Shown one piece after another: positions 24,588 to 33,500 of a stretch of DNA of 60,889 nucleotides. The stretch covers positions 1-60,889 of the forward strand of contig JAFWSI010000047.1 of NCBI GenBank assembly GCA_017519415.1, given 5' to 3'. The DNA is from Ruminococcus sp. Its GTDB lineage: Bacteria; Bacillota; Clostridia; Oscillospirales; Ruminococcaceae. A model generated the notes under the pieces. It was not told the origin of the DNA. It searched no databases and worked only from the letters and a program-made list of their open reading frames with translations. The first letter of the stretch is position 1. Each line of letters starts with the position of its first letter. Both the position numbers and the translations under genes were made by a program.

Positions 24588-26120
24588 TCATTTTGTAAGC
24601 TCGCGTATGATCGTGTCTGCGGCTTCGGTGCCGATGTAGTGTATGTACTTTGTGCCGCTGACTTCAAAGTTGATATAACCGTATCTGGTGAATGCCAGGT
24701 ATCCGTTGGTATAGTAGTGTCCCGGACCCGTTATATCCGGCAGCGTAAGGGTCATATATGCCTTGAAGCCCGAGATGTCCAGCTCGGGTACGGGCTGCCC
24801 GTTGTCAGCGGCGTTCCTCACATCGGTGAGATACGAGCCTGAACCGAAAAGCTCAGATGTCTTTCTGTAGGGGTTCAGGAGCTCCAGCAGCCGTCCTTTG
24901 TCTACGTAATAGCTGCCCTCGCCGATAACGTTCAGATCCCCGACCTCCATTATGCCGTCAAAGTCCATGGAATCCAGGGCCGAGCCCAGATCCGGCGAGC
25001 TGAAATCGGGATTTATGCCGATACAGTAGGTATCTCCGTAATCAAAGCTGGCAATACATATAAGATCGGGATCAAGGTCGCCGTATCTGTAAACGTCGAG
25101 CGTCCATCTTTTTCCTCCTGCCTCCATAACGTCGAAGTACAGCCATGTCAGCGGTTCACGGGGTGATGAGGTGGTATGGGTGATATTGTAGCGTATGCCG
25201 TTTGTTATGAAGTAGTCGGGACGGGTGGTCACGCTTGCGGGCGAGGTGGCGGTAACAGTGTACTGCACCGTTGTTACCGTTGAGGTGGTAGTCGTTAGGA
25301 AGATATATCCTGTATGGGTCGAGGCGTCCGCAGTATCCGGCTTTGTGGTAGTGGTAAAGACAGGATGTGTCATAGTAGTCCACCGGACGGACGTAGTGGT
25401 ATGCCATGTAGTACGCGGATAGGTCATCGTATTGCGTATGGTAGTTGTGGTGAAAATTGTGGTCGTCCTCGGATAAGCCGTTGTGGTACGGCGCGTCGTA
25501 TGCCACTGATTGGTGGTCGATGTATATGTGGTATACAAATAGTACGCGGTGGTGGAGGTATAGGTCGTGTACATATAATATGCAGTGGTCGTCCTCGTTG
25601 AGGTCGTCCTCGGATAACCGGTGGTAGTCCTTGTATAGGGAGCAGTAGTCCCCGTTGTTCTGCGGGAAGTGGTTATCTCCTTTGAGGAATCGGTGGTACG
25701 CACTGCGCTGCCTGACTTCCCGCCGGCGGTGGTAGTGATTTTGCCTGTATTTGCAGATGCCGCAGCCTTGGTTTCTGTTGCCGCGCTGTCGTCATGTGTG
25801 GTGGCTGTGTCCGTAGTCCTTGTTGTGGAAGTCTCCGCAGAAGCTGTGACGTTCCCGGAAGCAGTTCCGGTCACTGCTTCTGCCGTCGTCACCGCCGTGG
25901 TGTCTGCCTCCGTTACGCTGTATCTGCTGTCGTCGTGGATAGGGGAGATCTGCTTCAACAAGTCGGAGCGCCATATCCCGAAGCCCACCAGCAGCATTAC
26001 ACAGCAGCTGAGGGCGGCTGCGGTACTTTTTATAAATAATGCTTTTTTGCGTTTCTTTTCTTCTAAGTATTCATCTCTGCGCTGAAAAACACTGCTTGCG
26101 ATCTCTTTATAGTCTTTCAT
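24588..26120 (-). CDS. Membrane anti-sigma-factor-like protein with Thr-rich stalk
   Basis: About 510 residues in four parts: a charged cytosolic segment (1-26, MKDYKEIASSVFQRRDEYL), one membrane helix (about 30-48), a Thr-rich stalk of about 250 residues with YPRTTT- and YTSTT-like units, and a globular extracytoplasmic domain of about 200. The layout is that of RsgI-type anti-sigma factors of cellulolytic clostridia, which sense polysaccharide outside and hold a sigma factor inside, but no carbohydrate-binding family was recognised here. The ATG at 26120 has AAAAGGAGGG 8 bases upstream and overlaps the sigma gene by 14 bases, as expected for a sigma/anti-sigma pair. Confidence 0.65.
   Translation of the reverse strand: MKDYKEIASSVFQRRDEYLEEKKRKKALFIKSTAAALSCCVMLLVGFGIWRSDLLKQISPIHDDSRYSVTEADTTAVTTAEAVTGTASGNVTASAETSTTRTTDTATTHDDSAATETKAAASANTGKITTTAGGKSGSAVRTTDSSKEITTSRRTTGTTAPYTRTTTGYPRTTSTRTTTAYYMYTTYTSTTAYYLYTTYTSTTNQWHTTRRTTTAYPRTTTIFTTTTIRNTMTYPRTTWHTTTSVRWTTMTHPVFTTTTKPDTADASTHTGYIFLTTTTSTVTTVQYTVTATSPASVTTRPDYFITNGIRYNITHTTSSPREPLTWLYFDVMEAGGKRWTLDVYRYGDLDPDLICIASFDYGDTYCIGINPDFSSPDLGSALDSMDFDGIMEVGDLNVIGEGSYYVDKGRLLELLNPYRKTSELFGSGSYLTDVRNAADNGQPVPELDISGFKAYMTLTLPDITGPGHYYTNGYLAFTRYGYINFEVSGTKYIHYIGTEAADTIIRELTK
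25190..25830 (-). repeat. Thr-codon-rich low-complexity stretch
   Basis: The part of the anti-sigma-like gene that codes for the Thr-rich stalk is built of short repeated units (ACN-ACN with TAT or CGT codons). It is probably prone to length change. Confidence 0.7.
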
Positions 26121-26661
26121 ACTCAAAGCCCTCCTTTTCAAGCTTTGATCTCAAAGCCAGCTTGGCTCTGTAAAGGAGGTTCTCGATCTGACGCCTGCTC
26201 TTTTTCATTACAAGCGCAGCCTCTGAGTTGCTCAGCTCCTCAAAGAAGGTGAGATAAAGCACCTCTCTGTAATCGGGACTGAGAGCCTCCATTGCCCTAT
26301 GAAGTGAGATCTTTTGTTCTTCCCTGAGATAATCGCGCTCGATATTCTTTGTATCCGAAATATCGTAGCGATCCTCAACGGGAGTGTCTGACAGACGGGA
26401 ACGCTTCCTCAGCTCGTCCACAGCGGAATTATGCGCTATGGTGTAGAGCCATGTCTTGAAGGAGCTCTTTCCCGAGAATTTTGGTTTTTTAGCGGCGAGC
26501 CTGAAGAAGGTATCCTCCATAAGCTCCTCGGCAAGACTGAGATTGCCTGTAAAGCCGTTCAGATAGAGGATCAGACCGTCTTTATAGTCACGGATCAATT
26601 CTATCAATCCGTTATCATCACCGTCAAGGTAACGGCGGTAGCTACTTGCACCGTTATCCAT
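26107..26661 (-). CDS. ECF RNA polymerase sigma factor
   Basis: 184 residues from the ATG at 26661, which has AAGGAGG 7 bases upstream; any longer form would run into the intergenic region. Sigma region 2 is seen in LAEELMEDTFFRLAAKKPKF and SSFKTWLYTIAHNSAVDELRKR, and region 4 in ALSPDYREVLYLTFFEELSNSEAA followed by a helix-turn-helix (VMKKSRRQIENLLYRAKLAL). This is a typical two-domain group IV factor. It is coupled to the membrane anti-sigma gene and lies 88 bases downstream of sortase B, so the surface genes at 26.7-30.1 kb may be its targets (inference). Confidence 0.9.
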   Translation of the reverse strand: MDNGASSYRRYLDGDDNGLIELIRDYKDGLILYLNGFTGNLSLAEELMEDTFFRLAAKKPKFSGKSSFKTWLYTIAHNSAVDELRKRSRLSDTPVEDRYDISDTKNIERDYLREEQKISLHRAMEALSPDYREVLYLTFFEELSNSEAALVMKKSRRQIENLLYRAKLALRSKLEKEGFEYERL

Positions 26662-26749
26662 GAGATCCTCCTTTCGTAAAGATGATCCTCTTTCAAATCT
26701 TAGACGTAACGGAGGGCGATTTCTCTCACCTCTCCGCGGAAAAATTTTT

Positions 26750-27523
26750 TTATCCGATATATCCTGCAAGCACTCCTCTTGCCCCTTCGTATTCAAAGGT
26801 GCAGGTGGAGAGGAGTATGAGCCTCTTGTCAGTGAGCTCCTCGGGAGTTGTGACAAGGCTGTAGGATGCGCTGTTGAGCAGCAGCTCCGCGTACTCGAGG
26901 CGCTCCCTGTCGGTAATGAATACCGTATGGTATACGGGAGATACCTCGGGAACGGTCATATAGGCGAAGAACCTTATCTCCTCGGCGCCGCTGTCAGTAA
27001 TGAGCAGCCCGCCGGGGTGAGCCTCCATGAAGGCTCTGTCCTTGTAGCTCTCCACCTCTGCGAACATCTTCATGCCCACGGTATTGTGGGAATAGACAAT
27101 GGAATTGTAGCCCGAGAAGTCTCCGCTGCAGCGATAGTCGAGGAAGGGGACTCCCACAACATTCTCGCTGCCGTCAAGTCCGTGGTCGAGGTAGAAGGTA
27201 TTGTCGCCGCACTGCACTATGGGGTGATCCAGCCGGGTATCCGGGACGTATATCCAGCCCACGGTATCCGGGCACATTTCCTTGCAGGCGCTGTTCAGGG
27301 GAGCTTCGTCCTTTTTGCCGTCGGGGGTGCTGCCTTTTTCAGCGGCGGCCTCCGAGGCCTTTTCCATATCGGGACGGAGCTCAGAAAAAAGCTTCTCCCT
27401 TGCTTCAAGAGCCTCACTGAGCCGTTTTTGCGGCAGGACGCTTTCCTGCCTGTAACGGTAAAGCGAATAAGCTCCTGTGCAGAGAAGAAGCAGAATAGTC
27501 AGAGATATTATAAGCTTTTTCAT
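26750..27523 (-). CDS. srtB: Class B sortase
   Basis: 257 residues with an N-terminal membrane helix (about 4-22) and the sortase B catalytic triad: His in YSHNT, Cys in LLSTC and Arg in EGARG, followed by a hydrophobic C-terminal strand. WIYVPDTRLDHPIVQ is the typical start of the fold. The start overlaps the stop of the PPYTG protein (ATGA), which makes that protein its probable substrate. It would join the substrate to the cell wall, or act as a dedicated pilin-type transpeptidase. Confidence 0.92.
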   Translation of the reverse strand: MKKLIISLTILLLLCTGAYSLYRYRQESVLPQKRLSEALEAREKLFSELRPDMEKASEAAAEKGSTPDGKKDEAPLNSACKEMCPDTVGWIYVPDTRLDHPIVQCGDNTFYLDHGLDGSENVVGVPFLDYRCSGDFSGYNSIVYSHNTVGMKMFAEVESYKDRAFMEAHPGGLLITDSGAEEIRFFAYMTVPEVSPVYHTVFITDRERLEYAELLLNSASYSLVTTPEELTDKRLILLSTCTFEYEGARGVLAGYIG

Positions 27524-28278
27524 GTTGTTTCTTTTTTATCCTTACGCCGCTTTTTTATAAGCAGCACCAGCATTATTCCCGTAAGAGCGGCCGCACCGCA
27601 GGTACACCACAGCCAGAAGCTGCTGCTGAGAGCCATGAGGCCTGTATAGGGCGGCTCGAACTCCTCGTCAACGGCTGCGTAGAATATCCATTTGAAGATA
27701 ATCTCGCCCTCCACATGGCGATCGCCGTCCTTGTCACGTACTATGGTTATTCCCTTATCGGTCACGAGCTTTTCGCCCTCGTCGATATAGAGCATATCCT
27801 CCTCGAGTCCCGACCAGACAACGCTGCACGTAAGGGTATGGCTGTCGCCGGGCTTGTAGTAGCCCAGGTCCTTGACCTCCTGAGTGAGGTCGATATTGCC
27901 CTTTCCGTTGACGTTACCGGTGAAAAACTGCTCACCGTCAAGGCTCATTGTGCAGTCCACCTCGTCCTCAAGGTCGATCTCGCCGTTTTTGGAGACAGGC
28001 TCCACATAGAAATAGATGTGATAGGCCTTGTCCTCGCGGAGATTCATGAGCTGGACGTCCTTGGTATAGGTCTCGCCGTATACCATGTCCTCAACGTGGA
28101 AGAAGTACTCTCCCGTACTGCTGCTGACGCTGTTTCCGTCGGAATCCATTGCCGACAGCGCTTCGGGAAGTCCCTTTACAGCGCCCTCGGGGAGCTGCAC
28201 GGCAGCCGCAGTCCGTGAAAGCGGAAAAAAAAGGAGGGAAGCGCTGCACAGAGCAGCAATAAATGCTTTGACTCTCAT
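27520..28278 (-). CDS. Sortase-anchored surface protein with PPYTG signal
   Basis: 252 residues. A signal peptide (about 1-26) ends near TAAAVQ. An all-beta external domain of about 170 residues follows. The C terminus is a complete sorting signal: EPPYTG, a hydrophobic helix and the basic tail KKRRKDKK. PPYTG departs from LPxTG and fits a dedicated sortase, here the class B enzyme that follows with a four-base overlap. The external domain, with GEYFFHVEDMVYGETYTKDVQ, looks like a TasA-type or collagen-adhesin strand pattern. It probably anchors the SipW-dependent matrix protein encoded upstream. Confidence 0.75.
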   Translation of the reverse strand: MRVKAFIAALCSASLLFFPLSRTAAAVQLPEGAVKGLPEALSAMDSDGNSVSSSTGEYFFHVEDMVYGETYTKDVQLMNLREDKAYHIYFYVEPVSKNGEIDLEDEVDCTMSLDGEQFFTGNVNGKGNIDLTQEVKDLGYYKPGDSHTLTCSVVWSGLEEDMLYIDEGEKLVTDKGITIVRDKDGDRHVEGEIIFKWIFYAAVDEEFEPPYTGLMALSSSFWLWCTCGAAALTGIMLVLLIKKRRKDKKETT

Positions 28279-28325
28279 GCGCTTTCCTCCTTTGAATTTA
28301 TGACTTATGCTTTAAAATGATCTTA

Positions 28326-29447
28326 TTATGTTGCAGACCACTGGATAACAGATATTTCTTTTCCGTTGTTTGTTGCAGATGCGTTTGCACCGAGTGCGGA
28401 TGCGGAATCAACGCCCTCGTTCTGGCTATTGTCAAGAGATACCTGAACGCTGTTGAGCTTGACTGTCAGGTCAAACTTCATATCCTGATAAGCGCCTGCC
28501 TGAACGGAATCGTCAAGAGCAACGCTGTCTACCAGCTGAGCAGTAGTTGCGCCGGGCTCAACGTCGTTGGTATAGTAGAAGCCCTTATCTGCAAGGTACT
28601 GCCACTTGTCGGCAGCTGTTCCGTCGCCGATATTGTCGAGATTTACATTGATAACAATATCCTTTGTGGTATCGGCTGCACCTGTGGGGTGATATGTAAC
28701 TGTTGCAACATTATCGGAAGCAACCTTGCTGTAATCCCAAGTGAGCTGGCTGTCGTCTGCGGGAACTACCTTATCCTCGTAATTCCTGAGCTTTATATCA
28801 GCAATCTCAGCAGCTGTAGGTGTAGCGCCGCTGCCGCGGATAACATCAACAGAAGCACCGCCGTCAGCATTGTCTATGGTATCAAGTCCGTAATACTTCG
28901 TACCGTCGAAATAGTATCCCGAATAATCATATGTAGGAGTTGCGCCTGCCGTGATCTCTCTTCTGAACAGGTAGAGACCGGTATTTGCAGCTGCGGGAGT
29001 AAAGTCCGTACCTACATCGCCTGTTGTGGTAACGCCTGCGGGAGCATATGCAAGATAGCCGCCTGCCTGTAAGGACGTTACTTCAGCAGCAGTAAGCTCG
29101 TCGTAAGTAGCTACGTCAGCTGCTGCGAAATCAGCAACAGCAACGCCGTCGCCCTCTACTGTGAGAGTAAGCGCACCCTCAAGCTCAAGATTTACCAGAG
29201 CGGAGATATTTCCGGTATTTACAGCGGAAACATCCTTGTTTATGGTCTGTCCCGGGAGCCACTGCTCCGGGGGAGCGAAATCTTCGGAGATTGATACGCC
29301 GTAATCCGAAGAAGCGGTCAGTCGGTTGGTTACCTCATCGGTGGAAGTGAACCAAGCAAAAGTGCTGCCTGCTGCAATAACGGCCGCGATGCTTATCGCT
29401 CCGATGAGAACCTTTTTGTCTCTCTTGTTTTCCTTATTGTTTTTCAT
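28326..29447 (-). CDS. BsaA/TasA-like SipW-dependent matrix protein
   Basis: 373 residues from the ATG at 29447, with GAGGTG about 6 bases upstream; the longer open frame upstream overlaps the SipW stop region. The signal KRDKKVLIGAISIAAVIAAG followed by STFAWFTSTDEVTNRL is the classic SipW-dependent pattern. The mature protein, with VSISEDFAPPEQWLPGQTIN and KDVSAVNTGNISALVNLEL, matches the BsaA branch of clostridial biofilm proteins. It contains an Ala/Thr-rich middle section. It is encoded 28 bases after its signal peptidase and upstream of a sortase substrate, suggesting fibres tethered to the wall. Confidence 0.82.
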   Translation of the reverse strand: MKNNKENKRDKKVLIGAISIAAVIAAGSTFAWFTSTDEVTNRLTASSDYGVSISEDFAPPEQWLPGQTINKDVSAVNTGNISALVNLELEGALTLTVEGDGVAVADFAAADVATYDELTAAEVTSLQAGGYLAYAPAGVTTTGDVGTDFTPAAANTGLYLFRREITAGATPTYDYSGYYFDGTKYYGLDTIDNADGGASVDVIRGSGATPTAAEIADIKLRNYEDKVVPADDSQLTWDYSKVASDNVATVTYHPTGAADTTKDIVINVNLDNIGDGTAADKWQYLADKGFYYTNDVEPGATTAQLVDSVALDDSVQAGAYQDMKFDLTVKLNSVQVSLDNSQNEGVDSASALGANASATNNGKEISVIQWSAT

Positions 29448-29475
29448 AAATGGCACCTCACTTAATTTTTCATAT

Positions 29476-30111
29476 TCACTCCGTTTTGTCTTCCGATACG
29501 GAATCCGATGAAGCGGTACCCCCGCCGGCCTTATCGTCTGATCCTCCGTCATCTTTCGGAGCAAGATAAATATTGAGCAGTTTGAAGAATATCCATAAGA
29601 GAACTATGAGCGGCAGTACAATATACCATCTCAGCTGCACGAAGCGCACGATATATCCCAGCTTGGGGATACAGAACCTGACGCTTCCGATGACCCTTTT
29701 CTGGTCTATCAGCATAGCGTCCTCGGACGCGTTCGCGTCGCCCTTCGTTCTGAAGCAGGTAACGCCGGTACCCTCGTAATTCTCGAGCTTTTCCGTAACG
29801 CGGTGAGTAAGGAACGCGTTTGAATTGCTTGAGGGATTGAAGGTGATGACATCGCCCACATTGATCTCAGAGGCATTTTGCAGCTTGACGAAAACCATAT
29901 CGCCTGTTTTATAGGTAGGGCTCATTGATGGAGTAAGGACTGTGTAGTACCTGTATCCGAAAAATGACTTGTTCGGACTTTTGCTGGTAGCAAAAAGCAC
30001 AGCCGCAAATATTACTCCGACCGCAAAAAGGTATATAAAGATCTTCCGAATAACTCTGAACGCCTTATATCCCGAGCTTTTCTGCGACAGGTTTTTTGAA
30101 TTATCGCTCAT
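29476..30111 (-). CDS. sipW: Signal peptidase I, SipW type (second copy)
   Basis: 211 residues from the ATG at 30111 (AAGGAG 7 bases upstream). A membrane helix lies at about 25-45, the catalytic Ser is in TPSMSPTY, and His replaces Lys in FLTHRVTEK, which marks the SipW class. A second helix (about 160-180) precedes an acidic Gly/Ser/Asp tail of about 30 residues. It differs strongly from the copy at 10082, so each matrix operon appears to carry its own processing enzyme. First gene of its operon. Confidence 0.9.
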   Translation of the reverse strand: MSDNSKNLSQKSSGYKAFRVIRKIFIYLFAVGVIFAAVLFATSKSPNKSFFGYRYYTVLTPSMSPTYKTGDMVFVKLQNASEINVGDVITFNPSSNSNAFLTHRVTEKLENYEGTGVTCFRTKGDANASEDAMLIDQKRVIGSVRFCIPKLGYIVRFVQLRWYIVLPLIVLLWIFFKLLNIYLAPKDDGGSDDKAGGGTASSDSVSEDKTE

Positions 30112-30147
30112 GGCGGTCTCCTTACAGATACGTATTTGTTTAATCAT

Positions 30148-30176
30148 ATAATACCATATAATCTTTTGATAGTCAA
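30148..30176 (-). promoter_or_regulatory. Sigma-A promoter of the second SipW operon
   Basis: On the minus strand TTGACT (30176-30171), a 17-base spacer and TATTAT (30153-30148), about 30 bases before the start codon. Confidence 0.78.
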
Positions 30177-30189
30177 GAGATTTTCGCAA

Positions 30190-30373
30190 ATTTGCGGTTA
30201 TTTGATGATTAGAAATATTTTGTCTTAATTTGTATAATTTAACGAATAAAAGCGGAGAATTAACGAAAAAGCCTGTTTACAGGGGCTGACAGTTTGTGGA
30301 ACAAATGCCGGCACAGCTCTGGTGCCAAAAATTGCTGAGTTTTTCATAAATAGATCAGTTTTTGCTCTCTTTA
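30190..30373. other. Intergenic stretch between the divergent SipW and CotH promoters
   Basis: AT-rich non-coding sequence with a weak hairpin GGCAC/GTGCC near 30310-30326. No gene or clear operator was recognised. Confidence 0.5.
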
Positions 30374-30402
30374 TTGATTTTATTTGTCTAAAACGTTATA
30401 AT
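30374..30402 (+). promoter_or_regulatory. Sigma-A promoter of the CotH/dockerin gene
   Basis: TTGATT (30374-30379), a 17-base spacer and TATAAT (30397-30402). It leaves a leader of about 188 bases. Confidence 0.7.
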
Positions 30403-30445
30403 ATAAATAAGTAGAGGAGCACGATTATTACATCGGCAACTCAGA

Positions 30446-30499
30446 TTTAATACTTTTTAAAGCTTACTTTAAGACTATTTTAAGAAAAAAATATATAAT
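30446..30499 (+). promoter_or_regulatory. Phased TTTAA repeats and second -10 box before the CotH gene
   Basis: TTTAA occurs at 30446, 30456, 30468 and 30479, spaced 10, 12 and 11 bp, then TATAAT at 30494-30499 with no -35 consensus. Helically phased repeats over a missing -35 box are typical of activator-dependent promoters, but the region is AT-rich and this could be chance. Confidence 0.35.
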
Positions 30500-30596
30500 C
30501 AAATACAGAAACAAAATCGGCGGGATGATTTTGAGAGAACGAAAACAACATTATCAACGGCCGTGCACAGCGCGGTATCAAATGGAGGGATATGCT

Positions 30597-33500
30597 ATGT
30601 TTAAAAGAACAGCAACCAGAACATGCGCAGGCATCATGAGCCTTGCTATGCTGCTGGGTACAGCGGGACTGTTCCCTGCTTCCAAGGCGGCAGCTGCATC
30701 AGGCGTAACTATCAATGAGGTCTGCCCCAAGAACACGACCTATCAGGCGCCGGACGGCAATTATTACGACTGGATCGAGCTTTACAACGGCTCGGGAAGC
30801 TCTGTCGACATCAGCGGCTGGGGCATAACGGACAAGGAGGATACTCCCTATCGCTTCACTATACCTTCGGGCACAGTGATAGAGGCAGGCGGAAGAAAGA
30901 TAATCTTCCTCGACGGAACGGCAGGAGAGACAAACAGTGCGATCGCTCCCTTCGGCCTTTCGACCAGCGGCGAAACAGTTACTCTTACAGACGCTTCGGG
31001 CAATATAGCTTCACAGGTGACCTTTGACGATATGGCAAAGGATACCTCCTACGGACAGTATCCGGACGGAAGCGGCGAATACTACACCTTAAAGACAACA
31101 CCCAATGCTGCGAATTCTGCTCCCGAGGGCTCAAACGCAGTAAGGACTCCCGTTTTCTCGGCAGAGAGCGGCTTCTATGACAACGGTTTCTCTCTCAGCA
31201 TAGATGTACCTCAGGGTACCACAGTTTACTATACTCTCGACGGAAGCGACCCCACATCTGCTTCTGAGAGATACACAGGTCCTATAAGCGTACAGGATAT
31301 GACCAATACTCCCAACAAGCTCAGTGCAAGAACTGACATTACGGCTTATACCGATATTCTTGCTCCCGATGAGGGCGTTCTCAAGGCAGCTGTAGTACGT
31401 GCTGCTGCTGTAGACTCTCAGGGCAGAACGAGCGAGGTTATAACAAAGACATATTTCATTGGTTCCGCCAATGTATCAAAATATAAGAACATGAAGGTCA
31501 TCTCACTGGTGACAGATCCTGACAATCTGTTCGATTATGACAAGGGTATCTATTGTCTCGGCAAGGTATACGACCAGGGCGGCGGAGGCATGACCTTCCC
31601 CGGCATGGGCGACTGGGGCCAGCAGGGTCAGAACGGCCAGCAGGGCTTTGACATGAGTCAGTGGGGCCAGCAGGGTCAGGACGGCCAGCAGGGCTTTGAC
31701 ATGAGCCAGTGGGGCCAGCAGGGTCAGAACGGCCAGCAGGGCGTTGACATGAGTCAGTGGGGCCAGCAGGGTCAGAACGGCCAGCAGGGCGTTGACATGA
31801 GTCAGTGGGGCCAGCAGGGTCAGAACGGCCAGCAGGGTCAGAACGGCCAGCAGGGCTTTGACATGAGTCAGTGGGGCCAGCAGGGCCAGAACGGCCAGCA
31901 GGGCTTTGATATGAGCCAGTGGGGTCAGCAGGGCCAGTGGGGCGGAGACATCCAGCTCGGCGGCGCAGGCGGTCCCGCAGTAACAGCCGATGAAGATACT
32001 ATCGGTGCAGCAGCAGGCGGTTTCGGCCAGCAGGGCGGCGCTCAGCAGTGGGGCGGCTTCGGCCAGCAGGGCGGCGACGGTGCAGCAGCAGGCGGTGCCC
32101 AGCAGTGGGGCGGCTTCGGACAGCAGGGCGGCGACGGTGCAGCAGCAGGCGGTGCTCAGCAGTGGGGCGGCTTCGGACAGCAGGACGGCGGTGCAGGCGG
32201 CTTCATGGGCGGCGGCGGAGGCGGCTTCAACATGGGCGACTTCGCATTCATGTCACAGGCTAACTACAACCAGAAGGGCGCAGAATGGGAGCGTCCCGCA
32301 AATATCGAGATATTCGAGAACGGCCAGAGTGTTGTTTCGCAGAATGTCGGCATAAGGACCAAGGGTGCTGCTTCAAGAGCATGGGCTCAGAAGAGCTTCA
32401 ACGTTTTTGCACGTATGGATTACGGCAAGAGCGAGGTAGAGTACGATCTCTTTGAAGGAAAGGCTACCAAGGCAAAGAACAACAAGACCATAAAGAAGTT
32501 TGACGGCTTTACCATCAGGAACGGCGGCAACGACAATATGGCAGGCTTCTTCCGTGATTCCGTGAACCAGGCTCTCGTATCCGACAGAAATATGGCAACG
32601 CAGGCTACAAGCGAGTGCATACTCTTCATCGACGGCGAGTTCTGGGGCATCTATCAGCTCACGGAGAAGTACAATACAGACTACTTCGATTCTCACTACG
32701 GCGTAAAGAAGAATGACGTTGCTTTTATAAAGAACAACTCTCTTGAGGACGGCAACAATCAGGATCTTACAGATTGGAACAACCTTCTCAGCGAGATCTC
32801 AAGAGGCGATATGTCAAGCGACGCTGCATACCAGCAGGTATGCCAGAAACTGGACATCCAGAGCTATATTGATTACTTTGCAGCGGAGATGTACTGGGGC
32901 AACCACGACTGGCCCGGCAACAATACTGCCGTATGGCGTGCAAACACTGTAGATCCCGAGAATCCCTATGCAGACGGCAAGTGGCGTATGGTACTGTTTG
33001 ATACGGAGTACAGCGCAAGCCTCGCAGACAAGATCAACGAAGTAGGTCCTACCTATAATACCTTCACCGCAGTAGGCGGAGGCGGCGGAATGGGCATGGG
33101 CTTCGGAATGGGCGGCGCTTCACTGGGCGGCACATTCTCCGCACTCATGAAGAATGCCGACTTCAGAAGACAGTTCGAGATCACATTCATGGATCTTGCA
33201 AACTACAATTTCGATCCCAACAAGACCTCGCAGGTCATCAGCTACTATAAGAACTACAAGCAGCAGATACTCGATACCTACAAGCGTTTCCCGTCTTCAA
33301 AGAACATCCACAACGAGCAGACCTTTGAAGAGGATTATCAGCTCCTTGATACGTTCTACAAGTCAAGATTCAGCAACATCACAAGCATGATGAAGAATTA
33401 TATGTCCCTTACAGGCAGCCTCGCAACAGTTAATGTAAGCAATGACGGCAGCAAGGGCACATTACAGCTCAATACTATAAAGTTCGACGATTCCATGAGC

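Noticed and set aside
31619-32200. CRISPR array
   Set aside because: The 48-bp and 57-bp units are contiguous coding repeats without spacers, in frame in the CotH gene; the same holds for 20395-20551.
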